DNA from: Flavobacteriales bacterium | GTDB lineage: Bacteria > Bacteroidota > Bacteroidia > Flavobacteriales_D > Sanyastnellaceae | Assembly: GCA_947448135.1 (NCBI GenBank) | Contig: CANFLZ010000004.1 | Span: forward strand, 17,058 to 81,057 | DNA: 64,000 nucleotides | Reading direction: 5' to 3' | In this document: piece after piece, positions 17,186 through 25,612 of the stretch | Numbering within the stretch: the first letter of the stretch is position 1 | How the letters are laid out: the number at the start of each line of letters is the position of its first letter | Made by a program: the position numbers and the translations under genes | The notes under the pieces: model-generated | The model's database searches: none | What the model was told of the DNA's origin: nothing | Seen by the model: only the letters and a program-made list of their open reading frames with translations

Positions 17186-17700
17186 TGTATAATTTTTAAA
17201 CCCGCTTGTATTTGGTGTTCATTGATGGCTGTCTCGTTCATTTCGTACCGAACACTTCCATTGATATTTTTGAAATTAATATGAGACCCAGCGGAAAGTG
17301 CCCCTTCCCAATTGCTGACGAGCAATGTGGATCTATTCTTGAGCGATTTTTGAAAAGTGCTCCATTCCGCTTTTTTAGATTTGTCGATAAAGACAACATG
17401 TGCATTGTCTAAGTTAGCGCCCGGGCTCAACTCAAAAATCTCTATCGGCTGTTTTCCTATGTATTGTTGGCCATATTTTAACTGCAAATGCTCGTATACG
17501 GAATGATTTCCAACAATGTATATTTTAAAGGAACCTGACTTCATGTTACTGGGCCAATTGCTGTTGTTGGCAAATTGATACAAGAAATTGGCCTGCATCA
17601 TTGCATGCGTATCGCTTTCGTCAATTTTTTGCGAAAGCAATTGATGGGAGAGTAAAACCCCCAAAAGGAACATGGAAATTTTTAGAATCCACTTGGCCAT
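17167..17700 (-). CDS. YfiR/HmsC-like periplasmic protein (DUF4154)
   Basis: 177 residues with a signal peptide (about residues 1-23). The DUF4154 pattern is clear: ANFLYQFANNSNWPS near residues 37-51, FKIYIVGNHSVYEHLQL, AHVVFIDKSKKAEWSTF, STLLVSNWEG, GSHINFKNINGSVRYEMN and a final helix. In Pseudomonas the family member YfiR sits in the periplasm and holds a HAMP-GGDEF cyclase inactive. Here it heads an operon whose membrane output is a HAMP-PP2C phosphatase instead, so a similar repressor role over that enzyme is inferred. A TATATTCG box ends three bases before the ATG. Confidence 0.75.
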   Translation of the reverse strand: MAKWILKISMFLLGVLLSHQLLSQKIDESDTHAMMQANFLYQFANNSNWPSNMKSGSFKIYIVGNHSVYEHLQLKYGQQYIGKQPIEIFELSPGANLDNAHVVFIDKSKKAEWSTFQKSLKNRSTLLVSNWEGALSAGSHINFKNINGSVRYEMNETAINEHQIQAGLKIIQWKVNQ

Positions 17701-17703
17701 ATA

Positions 17704-17711
17704 CGAATATA
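17704..17711 (-). promoter_or_regulatory. -7-like box TATATTCG abutting the yfiR-like start
   Basis: Minus-strand TATATTCG, one base off the TAnnTTTG consensus, three bases before the start codon at 17700. If used, the mRNA would begin at or next to the ATG. Confidence 0.4.
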
Positions 17712-17761
17712 TGGATACCCAACGCAGACTAGCTTCATCAGTCCGGCTTACTATTCACCTT

Positions 17762-17778
17762 GTATTGTTAATCAATAC
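17762..17778. repeat. Perfect inverted repeat GTATTG-N5-CAATAC
   Basis: Six-base arms (17762-17767 and 17773-17778) around TTAAT. The repeat includes the stop codon of the FAD oxidoreductase gene (17772-17774) and lies 62-78 bases upstream of the yfiR-like start. There is no T-run directly after it in either direction, so an operator is as likely as a terminator. Confidence 0.45.
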
Positions 17779-18815
17779 GCGGTTAAAAAAAAACGATCAA
17801 CGGAGTATTCTTTTGGAATGGGATCGTTGTTTTCAAGATTCTCAATCAATAAGCTCGCGATGTAAGGCGCATTCATAACACCTTTGGTCCCCAGGCCATT
17901 GAAAATAGCCCATTGCGAAAAGTGTGGATGACGGCCAATGATTGAGGATCGATCATGCACAGTAGGACGATGTCCTACGTAGGTCTTGGTAACACGAACT
18001 TCTACTGGACATTTTTCCTTCAAGTTATTCAACAAGTTCGAAACTTGTTGCTCATCAACATTGGTGTCAGCGTTATCCCACTCATAAGTGGATCCAAGTC
18101 GCCAACGATGATGGCCCAATGGAAGACAAAAGTTTCCGAAATGGTATACGAACTGATCATCAAGCTGGTTATTTTCAAATTCAACCAAATGACCTTTGTT
18201 GGGAATGATACGGACAGCTTCCCATTTTTTGGTTGTGCTGGATAGCCCGGTACAACACACTATAAAATCATACTCGATGCCTTGATAGACAATTCCTTCA
18301 TTGACATTTTGAACATCATTTTCATTCCAAAAAATCTCTTGATAAGCTTTTTTATTTTGAAGAAAATTTTTGGTCGACTTTAAAAATTCTTGAACATTCA
18401 ACCACCCAGAACCCTTTACTTGTCCCCATCCCAGCGGCGCTTTCCATGGAGAGATGTTACCATTCCCAGTTTGAACCAATGGCCCCATTTTTTGCGTTTC
18501 TTGTTTTTTCTCCCAAAGGATTTTGTAATCTTCAGTGGGAAAAATTCGGGCTACCGAAATGGGATGGAAGAATTTTGCATCCAATTCTTTTTCTTGATGT
18601 GAATAGAAAGCATGCAGTGTCTGTAGGTACAAGTCAATATCGTTCAGCGCAGTTACTCGCTTGAAGGAAACAGGATTCCACAACCCTGCCGCATGTTGAG
18701 AAGAAGAGGGAAGGGATGGATCGTTGATCACCATCACCTCCCACTTTTTTTCAATCATTTGAAGAGCCAGAACAGAGCCCGCAATGCCCTGACCAATGAT
18801 CAGTGCCTTGGGCAT
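17772..18815 (-). CDS. FAD-dependent oxidoreductase (DadA/glycine-oxidase-like)
   Basis: 347 residues with an N-terminal FAD-binding GQGIAGSVLA (about residues 7-16), an acidic region typical of DAO-family folds, and C-terminal strands HRPTVHDRSSIIGRHP and FNGLGTKGVMNAPYIA, which is the usual second FAD contact. DAO-family enzymes oxidise amines or amino acids; the C-terminus resembles the oxidase half of MnmC. The start overlaps the kbl stop (TAATG), so it is co-translated with glycine C-acetyltransferase, which hints at amino-acid (glycine/aminoacetone) metabolism. Substrate unknown. Confidence 0.75.
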   Translation of the reverse strand: MPKALIIGQGIAGSVLALQMIEKKWEVMVINDPSLPSSSQHAAGLWNPVSFKRVTALNDIDLYLQTLHAFYSHQEKELDAKFFHPISVARIFPTEDYKILWEKKQETQKMGPLVQTGNGNISPWKAPLGWGQVKGSGWLNVQEFLKSTKNFLQNKKAYQEIFWNENDVQNVNEGIVYQGIEYDFIVCCTGLSSTTKKWEAVRIIPNKGHLVEFENNQLDDQFVYHFGNFCLPLGHHRWRLGSTYEWDNADTNVDEQQVSNLLNNLKEKCPVEVRVTKTYVGHRPTVHDRSSIIGRHPHFSQWAIFNGLGTKGVMNAPYIASLLIENLENNDPIPKEYSVDRFFLTAY

Positions 18816-20005
18816 TATTGAATTACATTGAGCTTTCTACCTACTTTGGTGAAAGCAGCAATGGCTCTATCAATATGCTCAGGTTCGTGCGCTGCGGAAA
18901 GTTGAACGCGAATTCTCGCTTGTCCTTTGGCAACAACGGGATAGAAAAATCCAATTACATAAACGCCTTCTTCCAAAAGGGCATCGGCAAATTCTTGAGC
19001 CAATTTCGCATCATATAGCATTACTGGAACTATAGCAGAATCCCCATCTTTGATGTCAAAACCAGCGGCTTTGATTCCCGTTTTGAAACGGGCAATATTT
19101 TGTTCCAGTTTGTCACGCAATGTTGTTGTAGAAGACAAGAGGTCGAATACAGCAATGGATGCACCCACAATTGATGGAGCCAAACTATTGGAGAATAAAT
19201 AAGGACGGCTACGTTGACGAAGTAATTCGATGATTTCCTTGCGACCTGTGGTAAATCCTCCCATTGCGCCACCCAAGGCTTTGCCCAAAGTGCCTGTGAT
19301 GATGTCTACTTTGCCAAGAACATTTTTCAATTCTACTGTTCCTCTGCCTGTGGCTCCAATGAAACCTGTGGCATGGCATTCATCCACCATTACCATCGCG
19401 CCATATTTTTTGGCCAATTCGCAAATTTTGTCCAATTGCGCTACATAACCATCCATTGAAAAAACGCCATCGGTTACCACCAATTTAAATCGAGCTCCTG
19501 CTGCAGCTTGCAATTGGGTTTCCAAATCGCTCATGTCATTGTTTTTGTATCTGAATCTTTGCGCTTTGCACAATCTTACTCCATCGATGATAGAGGCGTG
19601 ATTTAATTCGTCGCTGATAATGGCGTCTTGTTCTCCCAGCAAGGGTTCGAATACCCCGCCGTTGGCATCAAATGCGGCGGCATATAAAATGGTATCTTCT
19701 GTATGTAAGAACTCAGCAATTTTCTTCTCTAATGTTTTATGAATGTCTTGAGTACCGCAGATGAATCGGACGCTGGACATTCCAAATCCATGCGAATCAA
19801 TGGCGTCTTTTGCAGCTTGTAAAACCATGGGATGACTCGACAAACCCAAATAGTTGTTGGCGCAAAAATTTAATACTTCTTTACCCTCAGTTGTCTTGAT
19901 CACCGCATCTTGAGGAGTGATGATGATGCGTTCTTTTTTGAATAATCCGGCCTCTTGAATGGCCTTTAATTCTTCTTGTAGGAATGATTGCATTGGATAG
20001 CTCAT
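18815..20005 (-). CDS. kbl: Glycine C-acetyltransferase (2-amino-3-ketobutyrate CoA ligase)
   Basis: 396 residues from ATG 20005, the usual family length. A fold-type I PLP enzyme of the alpha-oxoamine synthase group: [50 protein letters not shown], and the PLP lysine in [14 protein letters not shown]. Kbl converts 2-amino-3-ketobutyrate and CoA to glycine and acetyl-CoA in threonine breakdown. Related BioF and HemA-type enzymes differ at FICGTQDIH and at the C-terminus, which here agrees with Kbl. No threonine dehydrogenase gene is next to it; downstream is an FAD oxidoreductase. Confidence 0.9.
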   Translation of the reverse strand: MSYPMQSFLQEELKAIQEAGLFKKERIIITPQDAVIKTTEGKEVLNFCANNYLGLSSHPMVLQAAKDAIDSHGFGMSSVRFICGTQDIHKTLEKKIAEFLHTEDTILYAAAFDANGGVFEPLLGEQDAIISDELNHASIIDGVRLCKAQRFRYKNNDMSDLETQLQAAAGARFKLVVTDGVFSMDGYVAQLDKICELAKKYGAMVMVDECHATGFIGATGRGTVELKNVLGKVDIITGTLGKALGGAMGGFTTGRKEIIELLRQRSRPYLFSNSLAPSIVGASIAVFDLLSSTTTLRDKLEQNIARFKTGIKAAGFDIKDGDSAIVPVMLYDAKLAQEFADALLEEGVYVIGFFYPVVAKGQARIRVQLSAAHEPEHIDRAIAAFTKVGRKLNVIQ

Positions 20006-20056
20006 ACGATTGCTTTTGAGCAAAAGTAAGTAGGAAAGTAAAAAATGAAAAATGCG

Positions 20057-20764
20057 TTAAAGCATTAGCTTTTCGCAAGCCTGTTTTGCGGCTACTTGTT
20101 CAGCACTTTTTTTAGAAGGACCTTCTCCTACACCTTGAATTTCACCATCGATGATGGCATGGATGGTATACAGGCTAGATCCATGAACTTGTTTGTGCTG
20201 CACAACTGGAAAACTCAGCACGTGCTTGTTCTTTTGAGACCATTCGTGTAATTTGCTTTTGCTATCGATTTCATCGTGAATGGTTTCTGTTAAACCATGA
20301 CGAACAAAAAAATCAAGAACGGTCATTCGGGTTGAGTCGTAACCTTTGTCCAGATAAATCGCGCCAATCAATGCCTCTAGCGCATTTCCCAACATGCTTT
20401 CATGTAAGTCTTGTCGGCCGATTTCTACTTGAAGTAACGCACGAATTCCAATTTTTTCACCGATTCTGTTTAGGTTGTCTCTTCTTACAACCTTGCTTTT
20501 CATCTTGGTCATTTCTCCTTCAGTTTTGTCGGGGTAATGATCAAATAAATAGTGGGCTAAAATGGAATCGATGATGGCATCTCCTAAAAATTCAAGACGT
20601 TCGTTTGAATTTTTAATACCAGGAAACAATTCTTCGGCTGCACTAGCGTGTCTAAGAGCTTGTTGGTAAAGAGAGAACTTTCGGGTAGAAATGCGAAAGG
20701 CACTTTTCAGAAAACTGAGAAGTGCCTTGTCTTGTGGATTTAATTTCTTAAATAGTGAGATCAT
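20057..20764 (-). CDS. rnc: Ribonuclease III
   Basis: 235 residues. The RNase III signature NERLEFLGDAIIDSILA lies near residues 53-70, with a second acidic catalytic site in ESMLGNALEALIGAIYLDKG, followed by a double-stranded RNA-binding domain (about 165-233) with the GEGPSKKSAEQVAAKQA helix. It processes rRNA precursors and structured mRNAs. The start overlaps the fabF stop (ATGA), in the acpP-fabF-rnc order common in Bacteroidota. Confidence 0.93.
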   Translation of the reverse strand: MISLFKKLNPQDKALLSFLKSAFRISTRKFSLYQQALRHASAAEELFPGIKNSNERLEFLGDAIIDSILAHYLFDHYPDKTEGEMTKMKSKVVRRDNLNRIGEKIGIRALLQVEIGRQDLHESMLGNALEALIGAIYLDKGYDSTRMTVLDFFVRHGLTETIHDEIDSKSKLHEWSQKNKHVLSFPVVQHKQVHGSSLYTIHAIIDGEIQGVGEGPSKKSAEQVAAKQACEKLML

Positions 20765-22011
20765 TCCATTTTTCGGAAAACGGCAGAGGTATTGTGACCG
20801 CCAAATCCGAAAGTGTTGCTCATCGCAATTCGAACTTTTCTTTCTTGCGCCTTGTTAAACGTGAAGTTTAATTTTGGATCTAAGTCAGGATCGGGGTTCG
20901 CGAAATTGATGGTTGGAGGAACGATATCATTTTTAACAGCCAATATCGTCGCAATAGCTTCAATGGCTCCGGCAGCACCCAAAAGGTGACCAGTCATTGA
21001 TTTTGTACTGGAGATATTGAGATTGTATGCATGTTCGCCAAAAACACCTTGTATGGCTTTGGCTTCTTGAATGTCTCCCAACGGAGTGGAAGTTCCATGC
21101 ACATTGATATAATCAATTTCAGAAGGATCGATATTGGCATCTGAAAGAGCAGCGCGCATCACGTTCAAAGCGCCTAACCCTTCAGGGTGTGGAGCTGTGA
21201 TGTGGTAGGCGTCAGCACTCATGCCACCTCCAATAATTTCAGCATAAATCTTGGCTCCTCGCGCTACAGCGTGCTCGTATGATTCTAGAATCAAACATCC
21301 ACCACCTTCTCCCAAGACAAAACCATCACGGGTTTGGTCAAAAGGTCGAGATGCAGTTGCAAAATTCTCATTGTTTTCAGAGAGTGCTTTTAGCGCATTG
21401 AATCCTCCAACACCTGCTTCAGTAATTGCCGCTTCAGAACCTCCTGTAACAAATACATCCGCCTTGCCTAATCTGATATAGGTGCAAGCGTCAATGATTG
21501 CATTGTTAGAAGAGGCGCAGGCAGATACTGTGGTGTAGTTAGGTCCACGGAAACCATATTGAATACTGATATACCCAGAGGCAATATCGGCAATCATTTT
21601 TGGGATGAAGAAAGGATTGAAACGAGGCGTTCCATCTCCTTTGGCAAAATTGAAACATTCTTGTTGGAAAGTGTACAATCCGCCGATTCCAGATCCCCAA
21701 ATAACACCAACACGATCACGGTTGATTTTTTCTAAATCCATTCCCGAATCTTCGATAGCTTCTTTCACAACCACCATCGCATAGTGTGTGTAAGGATCCA
21801 TCTTGCGCGCTTCTTTGCGCTCAATGTGGTCTTCTACATTAAAGCCTTTCAGCTCACAAGCAAATTTTGTTTTGAATTTTGAAGCGTCAAAACGGGTAAT
21901 AAGATTAGCCCCGCTAGTCCCAGCTAGCAGGGCATTCCAATACTCGGGTACCGTATTGCCTATGGGCGTTAAAGCCCCTAAGCCGGTAACAACGACCCTT
22001 TTTAGTTCCAT
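20761..22011 (-). CDS. fabF: 3-oxoacyl-[acyl-carrier-protein] synthase II
   Basis: 416 residues with the full condensing-enzyme triad: Cys in VSACASSNNAI, His in VHGTSTPLGD and His in KSMTGHLLGAAG. The N-terminal VVTGLGALTPIGNTV and C-terminal NTFGFGGHNTSAVF are standard. It elongates fatty acyl-ACP with malonyl-ACP. It follows acpP by 22 bases and is coupled to rnc. Confidence 0.95.
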   Translation of the reverse strand: MELKRVVVTGLGALTPIGNTVPEYWNALLAGTSGANLITRFDASKFKTKFACELKGFNVEDHIERKEARKMDPYTHYAMVVVKEAIEDSGMDLEKINRDRVGVIWGSGIGGLYTFQQECFNFAKGDGTPRFNPFFIPKMIADIASGYISIQYGFRGPNYTTVSACASSNNAIIDACTYIRLGKADVFVTGGSEAAITEAGVGGFNALKALSENNENFATASRPFDQTRDGFVLGEGGGCLILESYEHAVARGAKIYAEIIGGGMSADAYHITAPHPEGLGALNVMRAALSDANIDPSEIDYINVHGTSTPLGDIQEAKAIQGVFGEHAYNLNISSTKSMTGHLLGAAGAIEAIATILAVKNDIVPPTINFANPDPDLDPKLNFTFNKAQERKVRIAMSNTFGFGGHNTSAVFRKME

Positions 22012-22033
22012 GAGGAAAGGGTAATAGGATTAA

Positions 22034-22270
22034 TTACTTGGTATTGCTTTCGATGTAATCGATAGCTTGACCAACAGTAACGATTTTTTCTGCTTGATCG
22101 TCTGGAATAGCGATTCCGAACTCTTTTTCGAACTCCATGATCAATTCAACGGTGTCCAATGAATCAGCACCCAAATCATTAGTGAAGCTTGCTTCACGCT
22201 TTACATCTGCTTCATCCACACCGAGCTTATCAACGATGATGGCAGTTACTTTCTTTGCAATTTCTGACAT
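22034..22270 (-). CDS. acpP: Acyl carrier protein
   Basis: 78 residues, acidic, with the phosphopantetheine site [16 protein letters not shown] (Ser about residue 37). It carries the growing acyl chain for FabF and the other fatty acid synthesis enzymes. First gene of the acpP-fabF-rnc operon, preceded by a good minus-strand promoter. Confidence 0.96.
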   Translation of the reverse strand: MSEIAKKVTAIIVDKLGVDEADVKREASFTNDLGADSLDTVELIMEFEKEFGIAIPDDQAEKIVTVGQAIDYIESNTK

Positions 22271-22301
22271 AATGTCGAGGTTTTAAAAGGTTAAACGCGG
22301 T

Positions 22302-22333
22302 CAAAAGTAATATTTTTTGCAATACCTGAACAA
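22302..22333 (-). promoter_or_regulatory. Promoter of the acpP-fabF-rnc operon
   Basis: Minus-strand TTG (complement of 22331-22333), 21-base spacer, then TACTTTTG (complement of 22302-22309), a full match to the Bacteroidota TTG / TAnnTTTG pattern. The start codon lies 31 bases downstream, so this gene has a normal leader. Confidence 0.6.
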
Positions 22334-22369
22334 TTTTTTTTTCAATCAGTGCATTTTTGCAAAGAATCT

Positions 22370-23113
22370 ATGGAATTGAATCACTCACGTCGCTTTGATC
22401 GACAACTAAAAGTGCCTGGCTTTGAGGCTCCTGCGCAATCTCGTTTTAATAATGCGCATGTGGCCATTGTGGGTTTGGGAGGTTTGGGTTCGGGTGTGCT
22501 TATGGCCTTAGTTTCGGCAGGAATTCAAGAATTTACCTTGATTGACGGCGATAGTGTAGCCATTCATAATTTGCATCGACAATGGATTTATCAGGAACAA
22601 CAAGCAGGCATGCTCAAAGTAGAAGCTGCTGCTCAGTGGGCAAAACAACACAATGGCAATTGTGAAGTGCACACAGTGAGCGAATTTCTAACCACGGATA
22701 ACGCAAGCTCCATTTTTCATAAAGAGTTTGATTTGGTGATGGATTGCGCAGATCAAGTAGAAGCGAAAATTCTGCTTGATACGGTTTTATCAAAAACGGA
22801 TATCCCTTGGATTTTTGCGGCCTCTGAGCAATGGGATGGAATGGTTTCTACATTCAATTATCCCAACGAGCAGGGGGAGCGATTTTCCTATTCTCAATTT
22901 TTTAATAGCCGAATCAAAGGTTACATGGTGGGTTCTTGCGAACAACGAGGCGCATTGGGTCCTGTTGTGCAGGCTGTAGCAATGGTTCAATCCATTGAGG
23001 CTTTAAAAGTTTTAAGCAAGCAACAACCCATTTACAATGGCAAATTGTGGATTTGGGAAGCCAACCAAGGTTTATTCCTTTCGCCCGCTAATTTGAAAGA
23101 GCAAAAGGCTTGA
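22370..23113 (+). CDS. ThiF/MoeB/HesA-family E1-like adenylating enzyme
   Basis: 247 residues from ATG 22370. The nucleotide-binding GLGGLGSGV lies near residue 36, followed by the E1 core residues: Asp of DGDSVAIHN, Arg of NLHRQ, Lys of MLKVEAA and Asp of DCADQ. The Cys in GSCEQRGALGPVV corresponds to the ThiF/MoeB position just before the GPVV loop. Both zinc-binding CxxC pairs of MoeB and ThiF are absent, and no thiamine or molybdopterin genes are near. It should adenylate the C-terminal Gly of a small sulfur carrier such as ThiS, MoaD or a ubiquitin-like protein; the partner is unknown. Confidence 0.8.
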   Translation: MELNHSRRFDRQLKVPGFEAPAQSRFNNAHVAIVGLGGLGSGVLMALVSAGIQEFTLIDGDSVAIHNLHRQWIYQEQQAGMLKVEAAAQWAKQHNGNCEVHTVSEFLTTDNASSIFHKEFDLVMDCADQVEAKILLDTVLSKTDIPWIFAASEQWDGMVSTFNYPNEQGERFSYSQFFNSRIKGYMVGSCEQRGALGPVVQAVAMVQSIEALKVLSKQQPIYNGKLWIWEANQGLFLSPANLKEQKA

Positions 23114-23171
23114 TAAAATTTGATTTTAGATTGGGTGCGTTTTAACGATCGTGCTTATCATTGTAGTGTAT

Positions 23172-24341
23172 ATGCGGTGGATTGTTTTAACGGATGGAAT
23201 CAGCCCATTTGAATTGGGGGGCATGCAAAAGCATAGCTACAATTTGGTGCGTCAATTGGTGATTCAAGGTCAGGAAGTGTTGTTGGCACATTGCATTACG
23301 GGTAATAAAAAATTACCCAATGACGCGCAAGTTAAGGAGGGGCTTGGACTGTCTAGTTTTAAGAGCATCTCTATTTTCACTTTTAGATTTCCCAACCGAG
23401 GAAAAATGCCAGGTCATTACATCCAAGAATCTTATGCATATAGCGATTTGATTTTTCAAGCAATCAAAGGCGAACTGGACCAATATGATGTCATTTTTGC
23501 GCAAGGATATAGTGGGTGGAGGTTTATAGAAGAGAGAAAAAAAGGAAAAAAAATCCCCCCCGTGGTCAATCACCTGCATGGTTTGGAAATGTTTCAAAAG
23601 GCATTTGGTTGGAAGAGTAGATTCCAGCAGTGGATGTTGAGAGGTGTTACCAAGTGGAATATTTCTCATGCTGATGCTACAGTTTCTTTGGGAGGTAGAA
23701 TCAACGATTTGCTGAGCAAGCAAGGAATTCCAAGTTGTCAAATATTAACGATATCATCGGGAATTGATGAATCTTGGTTTGTAGATTATCCCAAAGAGCG
23801 CGGGAACCAAGTAAAAATGCTTTTTGTAGGAAGATTTGAAAGGAGGAAAGGATTAAATGAGTTGATCAAAGCGTACAAATCTATAGTGGGTGATAAAAAG
23901 GAAATTCATTTGGCCATTGCAGGTCCCATCCCGGATCATTTGAAAGACAAACAATCGGGAATTGTCTATCTGGGGGCAATCAATGATGAAGCCCAAATGA
24001 TGCGCATTATGGATGAACATCATGTTTTGGTTGTTCCCTCAATTTCTGAAGGGATGCCTACAGTCATATTGGAAGGCATGGCCAGAGGCATGGCGATTGT
24101 TTGTGCTGATGTCGGTGCTAATTCTATCATGGTGGATGGTCAAAATGGTTGGGTAATGGAACATGTCACCGTACCGTGTTTGATCCAAGTTTTGGAAGAG
24201 GTTTATCAAACTTCGATTGAGAAGATCAATGAGAAGGGTCTTAATTCATGCAAAAGAGTAAGAGAAAATTGGGGATGGAGTCAAGTTGGAAGTAATCACA
24301 TTCAAATAATTGAATCTTGGGTCAATAATTTCAAGAAATGA
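23172..24341 (+). CDS. Family 4 glycosyltransferase (first gene of polysaccharide operon)
   Basis: 389 residues from ATG 23172. N-terminal acceptor half includes FELGGMQKHSYNLVRQL and HLHGLEM; the donor half includes FVGRFERRKGLNELIKAY, YLGAIND and PSISEGMPTVILEGMARGMAIV with the E-x7-E retaining GT4 motif. A slippery A7-GG-A8-T-C7 stretch lies at 23537-23561, in codons for KKGKKIPP. The stop overlaps the next ATG (ATGA). It likely adds a sugar to a lipid-linked oligosaccharide at the inner membrane. A TATCATTG box ends eight bases before the start. Confidence 0.85.
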   Translation: MRWIVLTDGISPFELGGMQKHSYNLVRQLVIQGQEVLLAHCITGNKKLPNDAQVKEGLGLSSFKSISIFTFRFPNRGKMPGHYIQESYAYSDLIFQAIKGELDQYDVIFAQGYSGWRFIEERKKGKKIPPVVNHLHGLEMFQKAFGWKSRFQQWMLRGVTKWNISHADATVSLGGRINDLLSKQGIPSCQILTISSGIDESWFVDYPKERGNQVKMLFVGRFERRKGLNELIKAYKSIVGDKKEIHLAIAGPIPDHLKDKQSGIVYLGAINDEAQMMRIMDEHHVLVVPSISEGMPTVILEGMARGMAIVCADVGANSIMVDGQNGWVMEHVTVPCLIQVLEEVYQTSIEKINEKGLNSCKRVRENWGWSQVGSNHIQIIESWVNNFKK

Positions 24342-25612
24342 AAAGGGCGACGCTCATATTTTTATTCGCCAATTTGTTCTTGAGCGCGATTGTATTGTTC
24401 AAGGCTCCGTTCGAATTTTATATCGGATATATCGGATATCTTTTTCTTCCTTATTTGTTTTTCAAATTGGGACCTCCCAAATATGCGCTTATTATATTTC
24501 TAGTTGAATTCGTAATAGGTGTCATTTTTGTTCAATTGGGATTGAATACCTTTCCCCAGCTCATCAAAGTTACCATGGGTTTTTTCCTGTCAGTTGCGTT
24601 CTTTGAGTTTGCTATGAAGGTATTCGACGGGGATGTGGAATATCTTTTCAAGTTTTATTTGAAGTCAGCTTTTGTCATTAGTGCTATTGGATTGGTTCAG
24701 GTGGTTACGCAACGAATTGGTTTTTCTCCAGGGTATAATTACGGATGGCTTCTAAACAAATGGGGGGTAATCTATGCAGAAGGAGGAGGTATTCGAATGA
24801 ATTCTTTATTTTCCGAACCATCTTATTACGCATCAACCATGTCTCCTGCTTTATTTGTTGCAATGTACAATTTATGGAATCGTAAAAATCCGAAATTCAT
24901 TACGTTTCGTCAAAGTCTTGTTATTTTGATTGCATACCCTCTGACACAGTCTGGCGTGGGTATGTTTGGAATTTTGATTTCAATTTTATTGCTGGTATTT
25001 AATTCAGGTTTTTTGAGATACAGCTTCTTCGTTATACCGTTGATGGCTTTCGGATTTAACTATGCATACGATAATAACCAAGAATTTAGAGGTCGTGTAG
25101 ACTCAACCTTCGAGATTTACAACACTGGAAATATATATTCTTATGATATCCACGGAAGTAGTTTTGTGTTGTATAATCACACCCACATTGCCTCGGAAAA
25201 TTTTGCTGAGAATCCCATTTTTGGTACAGGACTGGGATCGCATGAAACTGCTTTCGATCGATTTTCTCTAACCAATATGTCGGGCGTTGTAGATATAGAA
25301 TTTAACAAAGCCGATGCTAATTCTATGGCGCTGCGATTGATGAGTGAAACTGGATTGGCTGGGTTGATTTTCTTTGCTTACTTTTTATTTTCCAATTGGG
25401 TATTGAAGTCCTGGTCTTTGCGAGATGATATTTGGATCATTAGCAATGCCTGTTTTTTGATCATCACACTTCAATTGTTGCGTCAAGGCAATTATTTTTA
25501 TTGCGGATTCCCTTTTTTCTTGTGGTTGTATTACTATACAAAAAAGAAAAACACAGCAGAGAAAAACCTTATCTCGAAACCCAAGTTTAAATTCATTTCC
25601 AATGAGTCTTAA
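24338..25612 (+). CDS. O-antigen polymerase/ligase-like membrane protein (Wzy/WaaL type)
   Basis: 424 residues with about 10-11 hydrophobic segments and a large loop (about residues 250-340). The loop holds the Wzy_C-like pattern NPIFGTGLGSHETAF ... ANSMALRLMSETGLAGLIFF. Such proteins polymerise O-antigen repeats or ligate them to lipid A-core in the inner membrane. Polymerase and ligase cannot be told apart by sequence alone. It sits between two GT4 genes, overlapping the upstream one by four bases and the downstream one by 11. Confidence 0.78.
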   Translation: MKRATLIFLFANLFLSAIVLFKAPFEFYIGYIGYLFLPYLFFKLGPPKYALIIFLVEFVIGVIFVQLGLNTFPQLIKVTMGFFLSVAFFEFAMKVFDGDVEYLFKFYLKSAFVISAIGLVQVVTQRIGFSPGYNYGWLLNKWGVIYAEGGGIRMNSLFSEPSYYASTMSPALFVAMYNLWNRKNPKFITFRQSLVILIAYPLTQSGVGMFGILISILLLVFNSGFLRYSFFVIPLMAFGFNYAYDNNQEFRGRVDSTFEIYNTGNIYSYDIHGSSFVLYNHTHIASENFAENPIFGTGLGSHETAFDRFSLTNMSGVVDIEFNKADANSMALRLMSETGLAGLIFFAYFLFSNWVLKSWSLRDDIWIISNACFLIITLQLLRQGNYFYCGFPFFLWLYYYTKKKNTAEKNLISKPKFKFISNES

